Below are positions 10,635 to 20,117 of a stretch of DNA of 64,000 nucleotides, piece after piece (position 1 is the stretch's first letter; each line of letters opens with the position of its first letter). Position numbers and translations under genes: made by a program. This DNA comes from Arthrobacter mangrovi. Lineage in GTDB: Bacteria; Actinomycetota; Actinomycetes; Actinomycetales; Micrococcaceae. The DNA is taken from assembly GCF_026011795.1 (NCBI RefSeq), contig NZ_BRVS01000015.1, positions 1 through 64,000 of the forward strand, read 5' to 3'. Under the pieces are notes generated by a model. The model saw only the letters and a list, made by a program, of their open reading frames with translations. It made no database searches and was not told where the DNA came from.

Positions 10635-12375
10635 GAACAGGATCGATCCGATCACGGCATCGGTGCTGCAGCGCCGGGTCGACGCGATCGCCAAGGAAAT
10701 GGCGACCATGCTGATGCGGTCCTCCCGATCACCGATCTTCAACGAAATCGGGGACCTGGTGACCGTAGTCTTCGACAAGGATGGCAACACGCTGGCCCAG
10801 GCCGAATTCGCCGCCATCATCGCCTTCGGCGCCCATCCGGCGCTGGAGTACATCATCAACTACTACGGGGACGACATTCACGAAGGCGATGTTATCGTCC
10901 ACAACGACGTCTACCACGGAGGCAACCAGAATGCGGACACGGGCATCTTCATGCCCGTCTTCTCTGCCGGCCAGCTGGTCGGATGGACCGCTGCCAAGGG
11001 CCACATGGCCGATATCGGCGGGATGACCGCCGGCGGCTACGACCCGAACGCACGGGACATCTGGCAGGAGGCCCTGCGCATCCCCCCGGTCAAGGTCGCG
11101 GAGAAGGGCGTTTTCCGCAGGGACGTGTGGGACTTCATCGCGGCGAACATCCGCTTCGATTTCGTCATGGAAGACATCAAGTCCATGATCGGCTGCTGCA
11201 CCATCGGAGCCCGCCGGCTGGGGGAGCTGATCGAACGCTACACGCTGCCGGTCTACGAGAACCACATGGACTATATCCTCGAAAGCTCAGCGCGCCAGGT
11301 ACGGGCCGAGGTCAGCCGGTGGGCCGACGGACACTACTACGGCGAAAGCTGGATGGTCTCCGACGGCTTCGACACCACCAAGCGCTACAAGATCGCCTGC
11401 GACATTGAAATCAAGGGTGATGAAATCACCTTCGACTTCTCCGCCAGCGACGACCAGGCGCCGGGCATCACCAATATGCCACCGGCCTCTGCCAAGGGAG
11501 CCGTGCGAATCGCATTCCTGATGCTCATGGCCAGCGGGGACATTAACATCCCCACCAACCAGGGGCTGTTCGAACCCATCAGAACAGTCTTCCGGGAAGG
11601 CTCCGTCCTGAACCCGCGCTTCCCGGCCGCCACCGTCTTCGGGAACCAGATGTCTGACGAAGTGGTCGAGTGCATCATGACGGCACTGGCCGGTATCCTC
11701 CCGGACCGGGTATCCGCGGGCTGGAACAAGTACCTGTGTACGTCCACCAACGGCGTCGACCCGCGCACCAACGAAGAATTCGGCACCTTGACCGTCTTCC
11801 AGCGGACCGGCCCCGGAGGCGTGCAGGGGACCGACGGCTGGGACGCCCTGGGCTTCACCGGGACCGCCGGGCAGATGCGCGCACCGGACCCGGAAATGTT
11901 CGAACTAACCTCGCCGCATTTCCTCGAATACCACGAGTACCTGCCCGACTCCGCGGGCGCCGGCGAATACCGCGGCGGGATGGGGACACGTTCCGCCTGG
12001 GTCAGTTACGGCGAGAACCAGCATGGAGTCACTCTCGGGGACAATGTCCGCGCCGAAGGCGCGGTGCCGGCACAAGGACTCTTCGGCGGCATGGATTCGG
12101 GTCTCAACGACATGACGGTCACCTTCCCGGACGGAACGGTTCACCAGTGGGGGTCCAAGGAGATCATCGCCATGCCCCCGGGGACCAGGGTCGAATCCCT
12201 GCTCGGCGGCGGTGCCGGATACGGCGACGCCTTCAAGCGGCCGGCGGAGAAGGTCCTGGCCGAGGTCCGCGACGGCATTCTCTCGGCAGAAAGGGCGCGG
12301 TCGGATTACGGCGTCGTCCTCACCTCAGACGGAACCGCCGTCGACACCGCACAGACCGCAGCGCTTCGCGCCTAA
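10618..12375 (+). CDS. hydantoinase B / oxoprolinase family subunit
   Basis: A 585-residue HyuB-type protein. Characteristic segments are VIVHNDVYHGGNQNAD at about residue 90, a middle FDFSASDDQAPG motif, and the Gly-rich C-terminal GGGAGYGD. HyuB pairs with HyuA to form ATP-dependent ring-opening amidases (N-methylhydantoinase, 5-oxoprolinase, caprolactamase) and some acetone-carboxylase-like enzymes. The ATG at 10618 lies within the last 17 bp of the M24 gene behind AAAGGTGAAG. The frame stays open further upstream, but that stretch lies inside the M24 gene. HyuA follows after 24 bp. The actual lactam or imide substrate cannot be told. Confidence 0.93.
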   Translation: MSTNAENRIDPITASVLQRRVDAIAKEMATMLMRSSRSPIFNEIGDLVTVVFDKDGNTLAQAEFAAIIAFGAHPALEYIINYYGDDIHEGDVIVHNDVYHGGNQNADTGIFMPVFSAGQLVGWTAAKGHMADIGGMTAGGYDPNARDIWQEALRIPPVKVAEKGVFRRDVWDFIAANIRFDFVMEDIKSMIGCCTIGARRLGELIERYTLPVYENHMDYILESSARQVRAEVSRWADGHYYGESWMVSDGFDTTKRYKIACDIEIKGDEITFDFSASDDQAPGITNMPPASAKGAVRIAFLMLMASGDINIPTNQGLFEPIRTVFREGSVLNPRFPAATVFGNQMSDEVVECIMTALAGILPDRVSAGWNKYLCTSTNGVDPRTNEEFGTLTVFQRTGPGGVQGTDGWDALGFTGTAGQMRAPDPEMFELTSPHFLEYHEYLPDSAGAGEYRGGMGTRSAWVSYGENQHGVTLGDNVRAEGAVPAQGLFGGMDSGLNDMTVTFPDGTVHQWGSKEIIAMPPGTRVESLLGGGAGYGDAFKRPAEKVLAEVRDGILSAERARSDYGVVLTSDGTAVDTAQTAALRA

Positions 12376-12399
12376 GACATATCCGGAAGGTCCATTCCC

Positions 12400-14499
12400 A
12401 TGAGCATCAGAATCGGCATTGACGTCGGCGGCACCTTCACCGACTTCCTGGTCATTTATCCCGACGGCCAGCGGCGCATCCACAAGACCAGTTCGGTTCC
12501 CTCCAATCCGCCGCTTGCGGTCTACAACGGGCTGCAGGAGATTGCCGCACTGGACGACACGTCCATTGAGGACTTTCTGGCCGGTGTGGAACTGATTGTG
12601 CACGGCACCACCGTCACGACGAACGCCCTTCTCACCCGGCGCGGACCCAAGACCGCGCTGCTGGGCACCGAGGGGTTCAGGGACGTGCTCCCGATGCGCC
12701 ACGGCACCCGCGAGGAGCCCTACGACAACCGGCTGGAACAGCCCGACTCGCTGGTGCCCCGGCATCTGCGGCTGCCGGTGGCCGGCCGTCTCGATTACAA
12801 GGGGGACGAAGTCACCCCGCTGTCCGAGCAGGACGTGCGGGACGCCGTGGCAGTCCTGCAGGAGCAGGACGTGGAGTCCGTGGCCATCTCCTTCATGCAC
12901 TCGCATGCCTCGACGGTCCATGAGGACCGCGCGGCGCAGATCGTGGCCGAGCTGATGCCGGGCGCCTACATCACCAAGTCCGCCGAACTTTTGGGCCAGG
13001 CCCGTTACTACGAGCGGACCAGCACCGCGGTGTTGAACTCCTACGCGGGCCCCATCATCAGCAGTTACCTATCCACACTGATGGAACTGCTCGCCGAGGT
13101 CCGGTTCGAGGGCGTCCTGCTGATGATGCAGTCCAACGGCGGTGTCGCGACCCCCGACCAGCTGGCCAGGCGCGCGGCGCTGTCGCTGCTGTCCGGCCCG
13201 GCGTCCGGCCCCACAGCCGGGCTGCTGGTCACCGCCACCCATGGCTGGAACTCCTGCATTACCGTGGACATGGGCGGTACCAGTTTCGACGCCGCCGTGG
13301 TCAAGGACAACAAGCCCCTGGTGATGACGGACGGCGAGATAGATCGCTGGTCCGTCGCCTTACCGGCGGTGGATATCCACACCATCGGCGCCGGGGGCGG
13401 CTCCATCGCCTCTGTGGATGAGGGCGGCCTGCTGAGGGTCGGACCGCAGAGTGCGGGCGCCGTGCCCGGCCCGGCCTGCTACCGCCGCGGCGGCGTGCAT
13501 GCGACCACCACCGACGCCGATGTGGTCCTGGGCTACATTGATCCTGATACCTTCCTGCACGGCCAGATCGGCTTGGACAGGGAGGCCGCCGTTAAGGCGA
13601 TCAAGACGGACGTGGCGGACCCGCTGGGACTGAGCGTGGAAGAAGCAGCAGCCGGCATCTACGAAATCGTCAATGTCAATATGGCCGCGGGCGTGCGGGA
13701 CATTACCGTCCGCCGCGGCCTGGACCCGCGCGACTTTCCGATTGTCGTCGCCGGCGGCGCCGGTCCGGTCCACGCGGCCGCCATCGCCCGGGAGTTGGAG
13801 ATTCCCGTGCTGATCACCCCGCGTGATTCCTCCATCTTCTGCGCGGCGGGCATGCTGGTCTGCGATTTCAAGCACGACTACGTCCAGAGCGCCAACCAGC
13901 GCCTGGAAAACCTGGATGCGGGGACGCTGGTGGCTGCATGGAAGGAAATGGCAGCCGATGGCCTCAACACCTTGCTCGCCGAAGGTGTTGACGAGGCAGA
14001 CATCTCGTTTGTCCCCTCCGTTGACCTGCGCTACAAGGGGCAGTGGTACGAACTTAATCTCGAAGTGGATCCGGCTAACCTGGAGGCACCGAACGTTGCG
14101 GAGTTCGCCGAGGCGTTCCATCGGGAACACGAGGCGCTGTTCGGCTACAACAACTTCGAGATGCCGATCGACCTGCTCAACATCCGCCTCTCCGCGGTCG
14201 GCCGTACCCCTAATGATCGGGTCACGCTAAGCGGCACCATTTCCGGGGGAGCACTCCCGGAACCGAAGCGCCGCAATATCTGGTCTCCGCTGCAGCACCG
14301 CATGGTGAAGGCCGATGTCCACCAGGGCGCCGCGATGGGACCGGGCGAGGAAGTGGAAGGCCCGGCCATCATCGAACTGGGCACCACCACAATCGTGGTT
14401 CTGGACGAATACAACACCGTCGTGGATGCGAACGGTTCCTTCGTGATGTACCTGCGGGACCAGAAGGATCAGATCAGGGCACGCCTGAGTCTGTCCTGA
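12400..14499 (+). CDS. hydantoinase A / oxoprolinase family subunit
   Basis: A 699-residue HyuA-type protein. The N-terminal ATP site GIDVGGTFTDF is at residues 6-16, followed by HGTTVTTNALL at about residue 68 and the central DMGGTSFDA nucleotide motif. A C-terminal beta domain holds the conserved GPAIIELGTTTIV segment. HyuA phosphorylates the substrate or binds ATP, and HyuB completes hydrolysis. GGAAGG precedes the ATG. It is the third gene of the M24-hyuB-hyuA operon, followed by a strong hairpin at 14509-14543. A second, diverged copy lies at 22428-24539 (similar motifs in the same order). Confidence 0.94.
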   Translation: MSIRIGIDVGGTFTDFLVIYPDGQRRIHKTSSVPSNPPLAVYNGLQEIAALDDTSIEDFLAGVELIVHGTTVTTNALLTRRGPKTALLGTEGFRDVLPMRHGTREEPYDNRLEQPDSLVPRHLRLPVAGRLDYKGDEVTPLSEQDVRDAVAVLQEQDVESVAISFMHSHASTVHEDRAAQIVAELMPGAYITKSAELLGQARYYERTSTAVLNSYAGPIISSYLSTLMELLAEVRFEGVLLMMQSNGGVATPDQLARRAALSLLSGPASGPTAGLLVTATHGWNSCITVDMGGTSFDAAVVKDNKPLVMTDGEIDRWSVALPAVDIHTIGAGGGSIASVDEGGLLRVGPQSAGAVPGPACYRRGGVHATTTDADVVLGYIDPDTFLHGQIGLDREAAVKAIKTDVADPLGLSVEEAAAGIYEIVNVNMAAGVRDITVRRGLDPRDFPIVVAGGAGPVHAAAIARELEIPVLITPRDSSIFCAAGMLVCDFKHDYVQSANQRLENLDAGTLVAAWKEMAADGLNTLLAEGVDEADISFVPSVDLRYKGQWYELNLEVDPANLEAPNVAEFAEAFHREHEALFGYNNFEMPIDLLNIRLSAVGRTPNDRVTLSGTISGGALPEPKRRNIWSPLQHRMVKADVHQGAAMGPGEEVEGPAIIELGTTTIVVLDEYNTVVDANGSFVMYLRDQKDQIRARLSLS

Positions 14500-14508
14500 T
14501 CTGAAGCT

Positions 14509-14543
14509 GGGCCTGGAGGCCGCCTGTTTCGGCCTCCAGGCCC
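14509..14543 (+). terminator. strong hairpin downstream of hyuA
   Basis: A perfect 13-bp inverted repeat, GGGCCTGGAGGCC and its complement, with a 9-nt loop, beginning 10 bp after the hyuA stop. There is no clear T-tract, as is common for high-GC actinobacterial terminators. It separates hyuA from the permease, which then needs its own promoter or read-through. Confidence 0.75.
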
Positions 14544-14719
14544 TAACCAACCGGCCACCCCTCGCTTCAACACAGTGGAGTGGTCTGGTGCAATCGCCCT
14601 ACCCTCAGCCTCCGTCCGCCGCGGGCAGTCTTGCCCGCCGCCGCAGGAGGGTCACCGCTCCGGATTCTGCCGGCATGCCGTGCCCCCGCAGTACCGGAAC
14701 CAACTCCAAGGAGACGGCC

Positions 14720-16219
14720 ATGGCTTCTGCACATGACGCCACCCCATCCACCCCGCAATCCACCGGCCTCAAAGCGGCCATGGATGACAACGTCCTAAAT
14801 CCCGTCGCCGCAAGCCAGCGCATGAGCGGCTGGTCCCTTCTGGCGAACACGGCCGGCGTCGGGACCACACTCGCCATGCTGCTCATCGGCGGCACCGCCA
14901 GCTATCTCGTCGGCACCCAGTGGGCCATCGCCATGGCCGCCGTTTCCGCCCTGTTCGGGTCGGTCGTCGGCATGTTGACCGGCCGTGCCAGCCAAAGCAC
15001 GGGCATGTCCTCGACCGTGAGCATGCGATTCCATGGCCTTGGAGCTTCCGGATCTTCGCTGGCTTCGCTGATCTTCGCCTTCATGATCCTCGGCTTCCTG
15101 GCTTTGGAGAATGTCCTGCTCTACTACGGCACGCTCTTCATGCTGGGCTGGGCACCTAACCTGGGCAACGCAGTCCTGATCTACGGCCTCCTCTCACTTG
15201 TGTGGATTCTGCTCACGATCTTCGGCATGAAAGTCGTTCAGAAGACATCATTCTTTCTGACCATCATTGCCGGCGCCCTCATGCTCTGGGTGGGTTTCGT
15301 CGCGTTCCAGCAGTCTGGGCTTTCCGTCGGGGAGGTACTGACAGTGCGGCCCAGCGAAGTGACCCCGGTCCAGATCATGACCGTCCTGAGCATGATGATC
15401 GGCATGGCCGGCGCCTTGTCCCTAGTCGGCGCCGACTTCGCACGCTACGCCCGCACCCCCAAGGACGTCGGGATCATGGCCGTGGGCGGCAATATCATCG
15501 TGAACTTCCTCGTCGTCTCCCTCGGCGCGCTGCTCTACCAGGCAGGAGACGCCGTCGTCGCCCGATTCCTTGCGGACGCGGCCAACTCCGACATCGCGGC
15601 CGCCCAGCAGGGCAGCTCCATCGTGGAAAAAGTCCAGCACCTGGCCCATTCAAACCCTGGAGCCTACTTCGTAATCCTGAGCGGCTTCATAGGTTTCCTC
15701 GTCATGTATGCGGCACAAATCAAGGCCCAAGTCATCAACACCTACTCCGGATCCCTGACTCTGGCCAACCTGTATGACGCTGTGCTGGGCCGAAAGCCCA
15801 ACCGAATCGCCATGGTCATCGCCGCAAACGTCATCGCGCTGATTTCCGTCTGGGCAAACATCCTGGGGGTCATTACGCAGTACCTGGGCTTGCTGGGCAT
15901 TCTGACGTTCTCACTGTGCGCACTTGTCATCGCTGATTTCTTCATTGTCAGGAAGCGGCGTCCGGCCGATACCGCGACGGTCGAACGGATCAACTGGGCT
16001 GGCCTTGTCGCAGCCGTCGTCGGCTCCGGCGTCTCCTACTTCCTCACCGCCACGGGAATATTTCCGCTCGGATTCCTGCTGACGTTGGTCCTCACGCCGC
16101 TGGTTTATGTCCTCTTGCGGCGCTCCGTCCTGCAGGAAGGCGCCGGAACATCTATGGTTCCGGGCACGGCGGCGCTGCGGGACGAGGACGATGTGGCAGA
16201 GCCCGCGCCCGCCGCCTAG
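14720..16219 (+). CDS. NCS1-family nucleobase/hydantoin permease (cytosine permease-like)
   Basis: A 499-residue membrane protein with about 12 hydrophobic helices. The first TM region carries the NCS1-like GVGTTLAMLLIGGTAS pattern, and helices are separated by short loops up to a C-terminal cytosolic tail rich in acidic residues. NCS1 carriers import cytosine, allantoin, uracil or hydantoins with Na+ or H+. The ATG at 14720 is chosen for the AAGGAG box 6 nt upstream; in-frame codons from 14588 give a Pro/Arg-rich, unlikely N-terminus. It follows the first hyu operon after a hairpin, so it probably imports that pathway's ring substrate. The substrate is inferred. Confidence 0.88.
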   Translation: MASAHDATPSTPQSTGLKAAMDDNVLNPVAASQRMSGWSLLANTAGVGTTLAMLLIGGTASYLVGTQWAIAMAAVSALFGSVVGMLTGRASQSTGMSSTVSMRFHGLGASGSSLASLIFAFMILGFLALENVLLYYGTLFMLGWAPNLGNAVLIYGLLSLVWILLTIFGMKVVQKTSFFLTIIAGALMLWVGFVAFQQSGLSVGEVLTVRPSEVTPVQIMTVLSMMIGMAGALSLVGADFARYARTPKDVGIMAVGGNIIVNFLVVSLGALLYQAGDAVVARFLADAANSDIAAAQQGSSIVEKVQHLAHSNPGAYFVILSGFIGFLVMYAAQIKAQVINTYSGSLTLANLYDAVLGRKPNRIAMVIAANVIALISVWANILGVITQYLGLLGILTFSLCALVIADFFIVRKRRPADTATVERINWAGLVAAVVGSGVSYFLTATGIFPLGFLLTLVLTPLVYVLLRRSVLQEGAGTSMVPGTAALRDEDDVAEPAPAA

Positions 16220-16528
16220 CGAATCATCCAAAGTGGCGGCGCGTCCGGATCATGCCGGCAGCGCCGCCACCAGGACCAATAAGCACGAATTATCAATTCC
16301 GGTCCAAGCGGTATCTTTAAACGCTTGAGTGGTTTATTCCTCGATGCTGTAATTGTGCATAATAGCGGCACACTCAGCAGGGCACGAATTATTCCCACAA
16401 ATTCTCAGGCCCGCAGCATTTTCAAGGCCATCAAATCAGTCGCTGCCAGGCCAGAATGCCGACTCTACGGACATTCTTATCATCCACAATTATCGGGGGA
16501 TTACCTCCTGCCGGAAGGATTTGGCAAC
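16220..16528. promoter_or_regulatory. upstream region of the ABC importer operon
   Basis: 309 bp with no convincing gene, more A/T-rich than its surroundings. It holds the palindrome GAATTATCAATTC (16287-16299) and a fair sigma-70-like promoter, TTGAGT (16324-16329) and TGTAAT (16347-16352), 17 bp apart. A further ATTATC-rich stretch lies at about 16480-16500. A frame open from 16325 runs into the binding-protein gene but would bury the lipoprotein signal, so I do not use it. Confidence 0.45.
16287..16299. promoter_or_regulatory. candidate operator palindrome with TTATCAAT core
   Basis: GAATT-ATC-AATTC is a perfect 5-bp-arm palindrome containing TTATCAATT. The same core recurs upstream of the second M24-hyu operon at 21068-21075 and 21101-21109. 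It lies 25 bp before a promoter-like pair at 16324-16352. It might bind the LysR protein at 20118-21002 or another shared regulator. Confidence 0.35.
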
Positions 16529-17551
16529 ATGTATAAAATCCAAATGCGCCTTACAGGATTATTTGCGGCAGGGGCAGCGGTCCTGCTTGTAGCCGGTTGC
16601 GGTACCGCCGCCGGCTCGGGGCAGACTGATGACGCATTCACCGTGGGAATGACCCTGCCCACGGCGCAGAACTCCACCATCGAGGCCATCGCCGACGGAC
16701 TGCGTGCCGAAGTCGAGAATGCTGGCGGAAAGCTCGTCACGGCGGACAGCCAGTTGCAGATCGACAAGCAGATCAGCGACATCGACACGTTCATTTCGGA
16801 GGAAGTCGACGCCATCGTGGTCTTCCCACTGGACTTCCCCACGCTCAAGAATGTGCTGGAACGCGCTGACAAGGCGGGCATCGCCCTCTTTGCCCACGAC
16901 GCCCTGATGACAAACGCCACTCCTGAAACCCTGTCACCGGTGCGCGCCCAAGTGATGACAGGCCGCAGCCAACAGGCCGAGGAAGCCGCGGACTTCATCG
17001 AGCAGCAGACCGGCGGAACGGGCAAGGTTGCGGCCATCGGCATCGCGGCGCCAGTAAATACGAACATCTTCCTGCTGGACAAATTCAGTCAGCAGGTCAA
17101 GCAGCGCCCCAACCTGGAACTCGTCGGCCAGAAGGGCAATCCCACCGACGACGCAGCAGGCGCGCGTCCGCTAGCCGAGGGATTCCTGACCCAGCATCCT
17201 GATCTGTCGGCGGTTTTCACATACAACGACCCGAGCGCCATTGGAGCGGCCGCGGCGGCTGCTGCGGCCGGAAAGGATGTGGTCGTTACCGGATTCAACG
17301 CGAGCCAGGACGGCTTGGACGCAGTGAAATCAGGAGCTATCGATGCCACTTGGGACTACAAGCCAGTGGAAATTGGGCAGACGCTGGGCCGGTTGGCCAT
17401 TGAGTCCGCTGTCAAAGGTAACGAGGTCGGCCTCAACTACCAGATGGACGTGGCAATGGTGACCAAGAAAAATGTCGATTCCTTCGTGCCGTGGGACGAC
17501 CGCGTCAAGCAGATCGAGGATGGCAAGTACCTTGGACTGCCGATCGAGTAG
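16529..17551 (+). CDS. ABC transporter substrate-binding lipoprotein, ribose/sugar type
   Basis: A 340-residue exported binding protein. The N-terminus is a lipoprotein signal with lipobox LLVAGC, the acylated residue being Cys24. The mature part is a Peripla_BP_4-type two-lobe fold (VGMTLPTAQNSTIEAIADGL, DAIVVFPLDFPTLKNVLERAD, AVFTYNDPSAIGAAAAA). The ATG at 16529 is chosen because it gives the signal peptide directly and has GGAAGG upstream. It is the first gene of a four-gene unit with ATPase, permease and LysR regulator. Although the family is named for sugars, the context of hydantoinase and M24 genes suggests a non-sugar ligand. That is inference. Confidence 0.92.
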   Translation: MYKIQMRLTGLFAAGAAVLLVAGCGTAAGSGQTDDAFTVGMTLPTAQNSTIEAIADGLRAEVENAGGKLVTADSQLQIDKQISDIDTFISEEVDAIVVFPLDFPTLKNVLERADKAGIALFAHDALMTNATPETLSPVRAQVMTGRSQQAEEAADFIEQQTGGTGKVAAIGIAAPVNTNIFLLDKFSQQVKQRPNLELVGQKGNPTDDAAGARPLAEGFLTQHPDLSAVFTYNDPSAIGAAAAAAAAGKDVVVTGFNASQDGLDAVKSGAIDATWDYKPVEIGQTLGRLAIESAVKGNEVGLNYQMDVAMVTKKNVDSFVPWDDRVKQIEDGKYLGLPIE

Positions 17552-17583
17552 CGGTGCTGGCTGATACGGAAGGACCAGAACCA

Positions 17584-19086
17584 ATGATCGAGGTCAAAGA
17601 AGTTGCCAAGACGTACCCGGGCACCGTGGCACTCGAAGACGTCAGCCTGAGAATCGCGGCTGGCGAAGTGCTGGCGCTGGCAGGGGAAAACGGATCGGGC
17701 AAGTCGACGTTGATGAAAACCCTGGCGGGGCACATTCGTCCCGATGCGGGGGAGATCAGCATCGACGGAGCGCCTGTCCGCTTCCAAAACCCAAACGAAT
17801 CGGTGGCGGCGGGGATCGGTCTCGTGGAACAGGAACTAGCCGTGGCCAGGCACTTGTCGGTTGAGGAGAACATCCTCCTCGGCGCGCTGCCACGACGCCG
17901 ATACCTGCCCGGAGCTGTCGCGTGGAAGCAGGTCCGGAAGCGCGCCCGCGAGGTTATGGACGAACTGGCGATCGAAGTGGATCCCCGGGCCACCCTGGAC
18001 GAACTGCCGGTCAACGTCCAGCAGTTGGTCGCCATCGCCAGCGTGCTTTCACGACGTCCAAAACTCATGCTGCTGGATGAAGCCACCAGCTCCCTCTCGG
18101 AAGATGAAACCGATCATCTGCTCCGGACCGTGCGGACCCTGAGCGAACGCGGCATGTCGGTGATTTTCATTTCGCACCGGATGCGGGAAATGCGCCAGGT
18201 GGCGGACCGGATCGTAGTGCTTCGGGACGGCCGAGTCAGCGGCGAATCAGAGTTGAGCGACGTCTCCGACGCCGACGTGGTGGGCATGCTGGTCGGCAGG
18301 GAACTATCTGAGATCTATCCGCAAAACGTGCCGGCCCGTGAACGGATAGTGCTGCAGGTGGATGAGGTGACGGCGCGGAACTACATCCAGAATGTCTCCG
18401 TCACGGTCCGCGAAGGTGAAATCGTGGGTCTGGCCGGTCTGGTCGGTTCCGGACGATCCACGCTCGCACAAACCATTTTTGGAGCCATCCGTCCGACTGC
18501 CGGCAGCATCCGGCTGGAGGGCAAGACGGTCCTCTTCCGTCATCCTGCAGACGCGCTGGCGGCCGGGATCGGCTTCGTCGGCGAGAACCGCAGGGTTCAG
18601 GGCATCCTGCCGGGACGGACAGTGCGCGAGAACCTGACGGCGTGCAGCCTTGGCACGTTTAGCCGCTCCGGCGTGCTTTCCCGCCGCGCCGAACAGGACC
18701 AGGCCCGGCAGGCAGCCAGTGAGATGGGCGTCAAATATACGAACCTGGAAGATCCGATTGGGGGCCTTTCCGGTGGGAACCAGCAAAAGGTGCTGTTGGC
18801 CCGCAGCCTGATGCGCGGCCCCAAGCTGATGGTCTTGGACGAGCCGACACGCGGTGTCGATGTGGGAGCCAAGGCGGAGATCTACCAGCACGTCGTGCAG
18901 GCAGCAGCCAACGGCATGAGCTTCCTAATCGCTTCATCGGAACTACCGGAGCTGCTGGGGCTGTGCGACACCATTTATGTTCTGTCCCAAGGCCGGGTGG
19001 TCGGCAGGCTCGACGGGAACCAGGCAACCGAAGAGCAGATTGCGGCCTTGGCCTTCCACACAGACGACGCTACGGAGGTAGCATGA
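17584..19086 (+). CDS. ABC transporter ATP-binding protein with two ATPase domains (RbsA-like)
   Basis: A 500-residue protein with tandem ATPase domains. The first has Walker A GENGSGKST at about residue 36 and Walker B LMLLDEATSSLS. The second has GLVGSGRST as a degenerate Walker A near residue 290, signature LSGGNQQKV and Walker B LMVLDEPTRGVD. This is the RbsA/MglA layout of CUT2 importers. The ATG at 17584 is used; codons upstream overlap the binding-protein gene. Its stop overlaps the permease start (ATGA). Confidence 0.95.
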   Translation: MIEVKEVAKTYPGTVALEDVSLRIAAGEVLALAGENGSGKSTLMKTLAGHIRPDAGEISIDGAPVRFQNPNESVAAGIGLVEQELAVARHLSVEENILLGALPRRRYLPGAVAWKQVRKRAREVMDELAIEVDPRATLDELPVNVQQLVAIASVLSRRPKLMLLDEATSSLSEDETDHLLRTVRTLSERGMSVIFISHRMREMRQVADRIVVLRDGRVSGESELSDVSDADVVGMLVGRELSEIYPQNVPARERIVLQVDEVTARNYIQNVSVTVREGEIVGLAGLVGSGRSTLAQTIFGAIRPTAGSIRLEGKTVLFRHPADALAAGIGFVGENRRVQGILPGRTVRENLTACSLGTFSRSGVLSRRAEQDQARQAASEMGVKYTNLEDPIGGLSGGNQQKVLLARSLMRGPKLMVLDEPTRGVDVGAKAEIYQHVVQAAANGMSFLIASSELPELLGLCDTIYVLSQGRVVGRLDGNQATEEQIAALAFHTDDATEVA

Positions 19087-20108
19087 GCAAGCTAACGCCC
19101 CAAACCGAATTCGCCGGCCCCTTGGGCCTGCTCCCGACACGGCCTCGCCCCCAATCGCGAGGGCAGCTCAGTCTGAACCCCAAACTCACCCTGTCCGTAG
19201 TATTGGTACTGCTGATCGTCTTCTTCACAGCTTCGCAGCCCAATTTCCTCACGTTTGACAACTTCCTCAACATTGCCCGTCTTCAAGCAGTTCCACTGAT
19301 CCTCGCCGTCGGCATGACAATGGTCGTGCTGACCGGCGGCGCAGACCTGTCAGTCGGATCGGCCTTGGCTTTATCGGGGGTTATCGCCGGCCTGCTTTAC
19401 GTCAACGGGGTCCCGGCTCCGGCGGTCATCATGCTTGCGGTGCTGTGCGGGATCTTGCTCGGCCTGCTGAATGGCCTGCTGATCGGGGCGCTCGGGATGT
19501 CGTTTTTCGTGGTCACCCTGGGCACCCTCGCCGGCTACCGCAGCCTGGCACTGGTCGCCTCGGACGGTGCGTCCATTCAGCTCGGAGAAGCTCCGCTGCT
19601 GCTGACGATCGGCGATGGATCGATAGGCATACTGCCGATCCCCGTCATGCTCGCGGCCCTAGTGACCGTTTTCGGCCACCTGGCGCTCTCGGGTACCGGC
19701 TGGGGGAGGAAAATCTACGCCGTCGGGTCGAACCGGGAAGCGGCCCGGCTGGCAGGGATCCGGGTCAACCGGGTCCTCGTCTCAGTCTACGTGACCAGCG
19801 GGTTGCTGGCCGGGCTCGCCTCCGTCATCCAGATTGGGCGCCTCACGACCGCATCTCCGGTAGTTGGGACCGGGATCGAGCTGCAGGTCATCGCTGCGGT
19901 CCTGCTCGGCGGCACCATCCTGTCCGGCGGGTCCGGCGGGCTTGGCGGAACTGTCCTGGCCGTACTCATGCTCGGAGTGCTGCAGAACGGCCTGACGCTG
20001 TCGGGAACCCCGGACTTCTGGCAGGGCGCCATTACCGGCGCCATCCTTATTGTGGCCGTCTTTCTTGACCATCTCCAGCGCCGCCGGCGGGGTCTGGCAG
20101 AGAACTAA
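19083..20108 (+). CDS. ABC transporter permease, RbsC-like
   Basis: A 341-residue inner-membrane protein with 8-10 hydrophobic helices and the CUT2 permease signatures GMTMVVLTGGADLSVGS at about residue 75 and AVGSNREAARLAGI at about residue 215. The ATG at 19083 sits within the ATPase stop and has GGAGG 5 nt upstream. It completes the importer with the two preceding genes. One permease gene implies a homodimer. The LysR gene starts 9 bp downstream. Confidence 0.94.
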   Translation: MSKLTPQTEFAGPLGLLPTRPRPQSRGQLSLNPKLTLSVVLVLLIVFFTASQPNFLTFDNFLNIARLQAVPLILAVGMTMVVLTGGADLSVGSALALSGVIAGLLYVNGVPAPAVIMLAVLCGILLGLLNGLLIGALGMSFFVVTLGTLAGYRSLALVASDGASIQLGEAPLLLTIGDGSIGILPIPVMLAALVTVFGHLALSGTGWGRKIYAVGSNREAARLAGIRVNRVLVSVYVTSGLLAGLASVIQIGRLTTASPVVGTGIELQVIAAVLLGGTILSGGSGGLGGTVLAVLMLGVLQNGLTLSGTPDFWQGAITGAILIVAVFLDHLQRRRRGLAEN

Positions 20109-20117
20109 GCCAGCGCC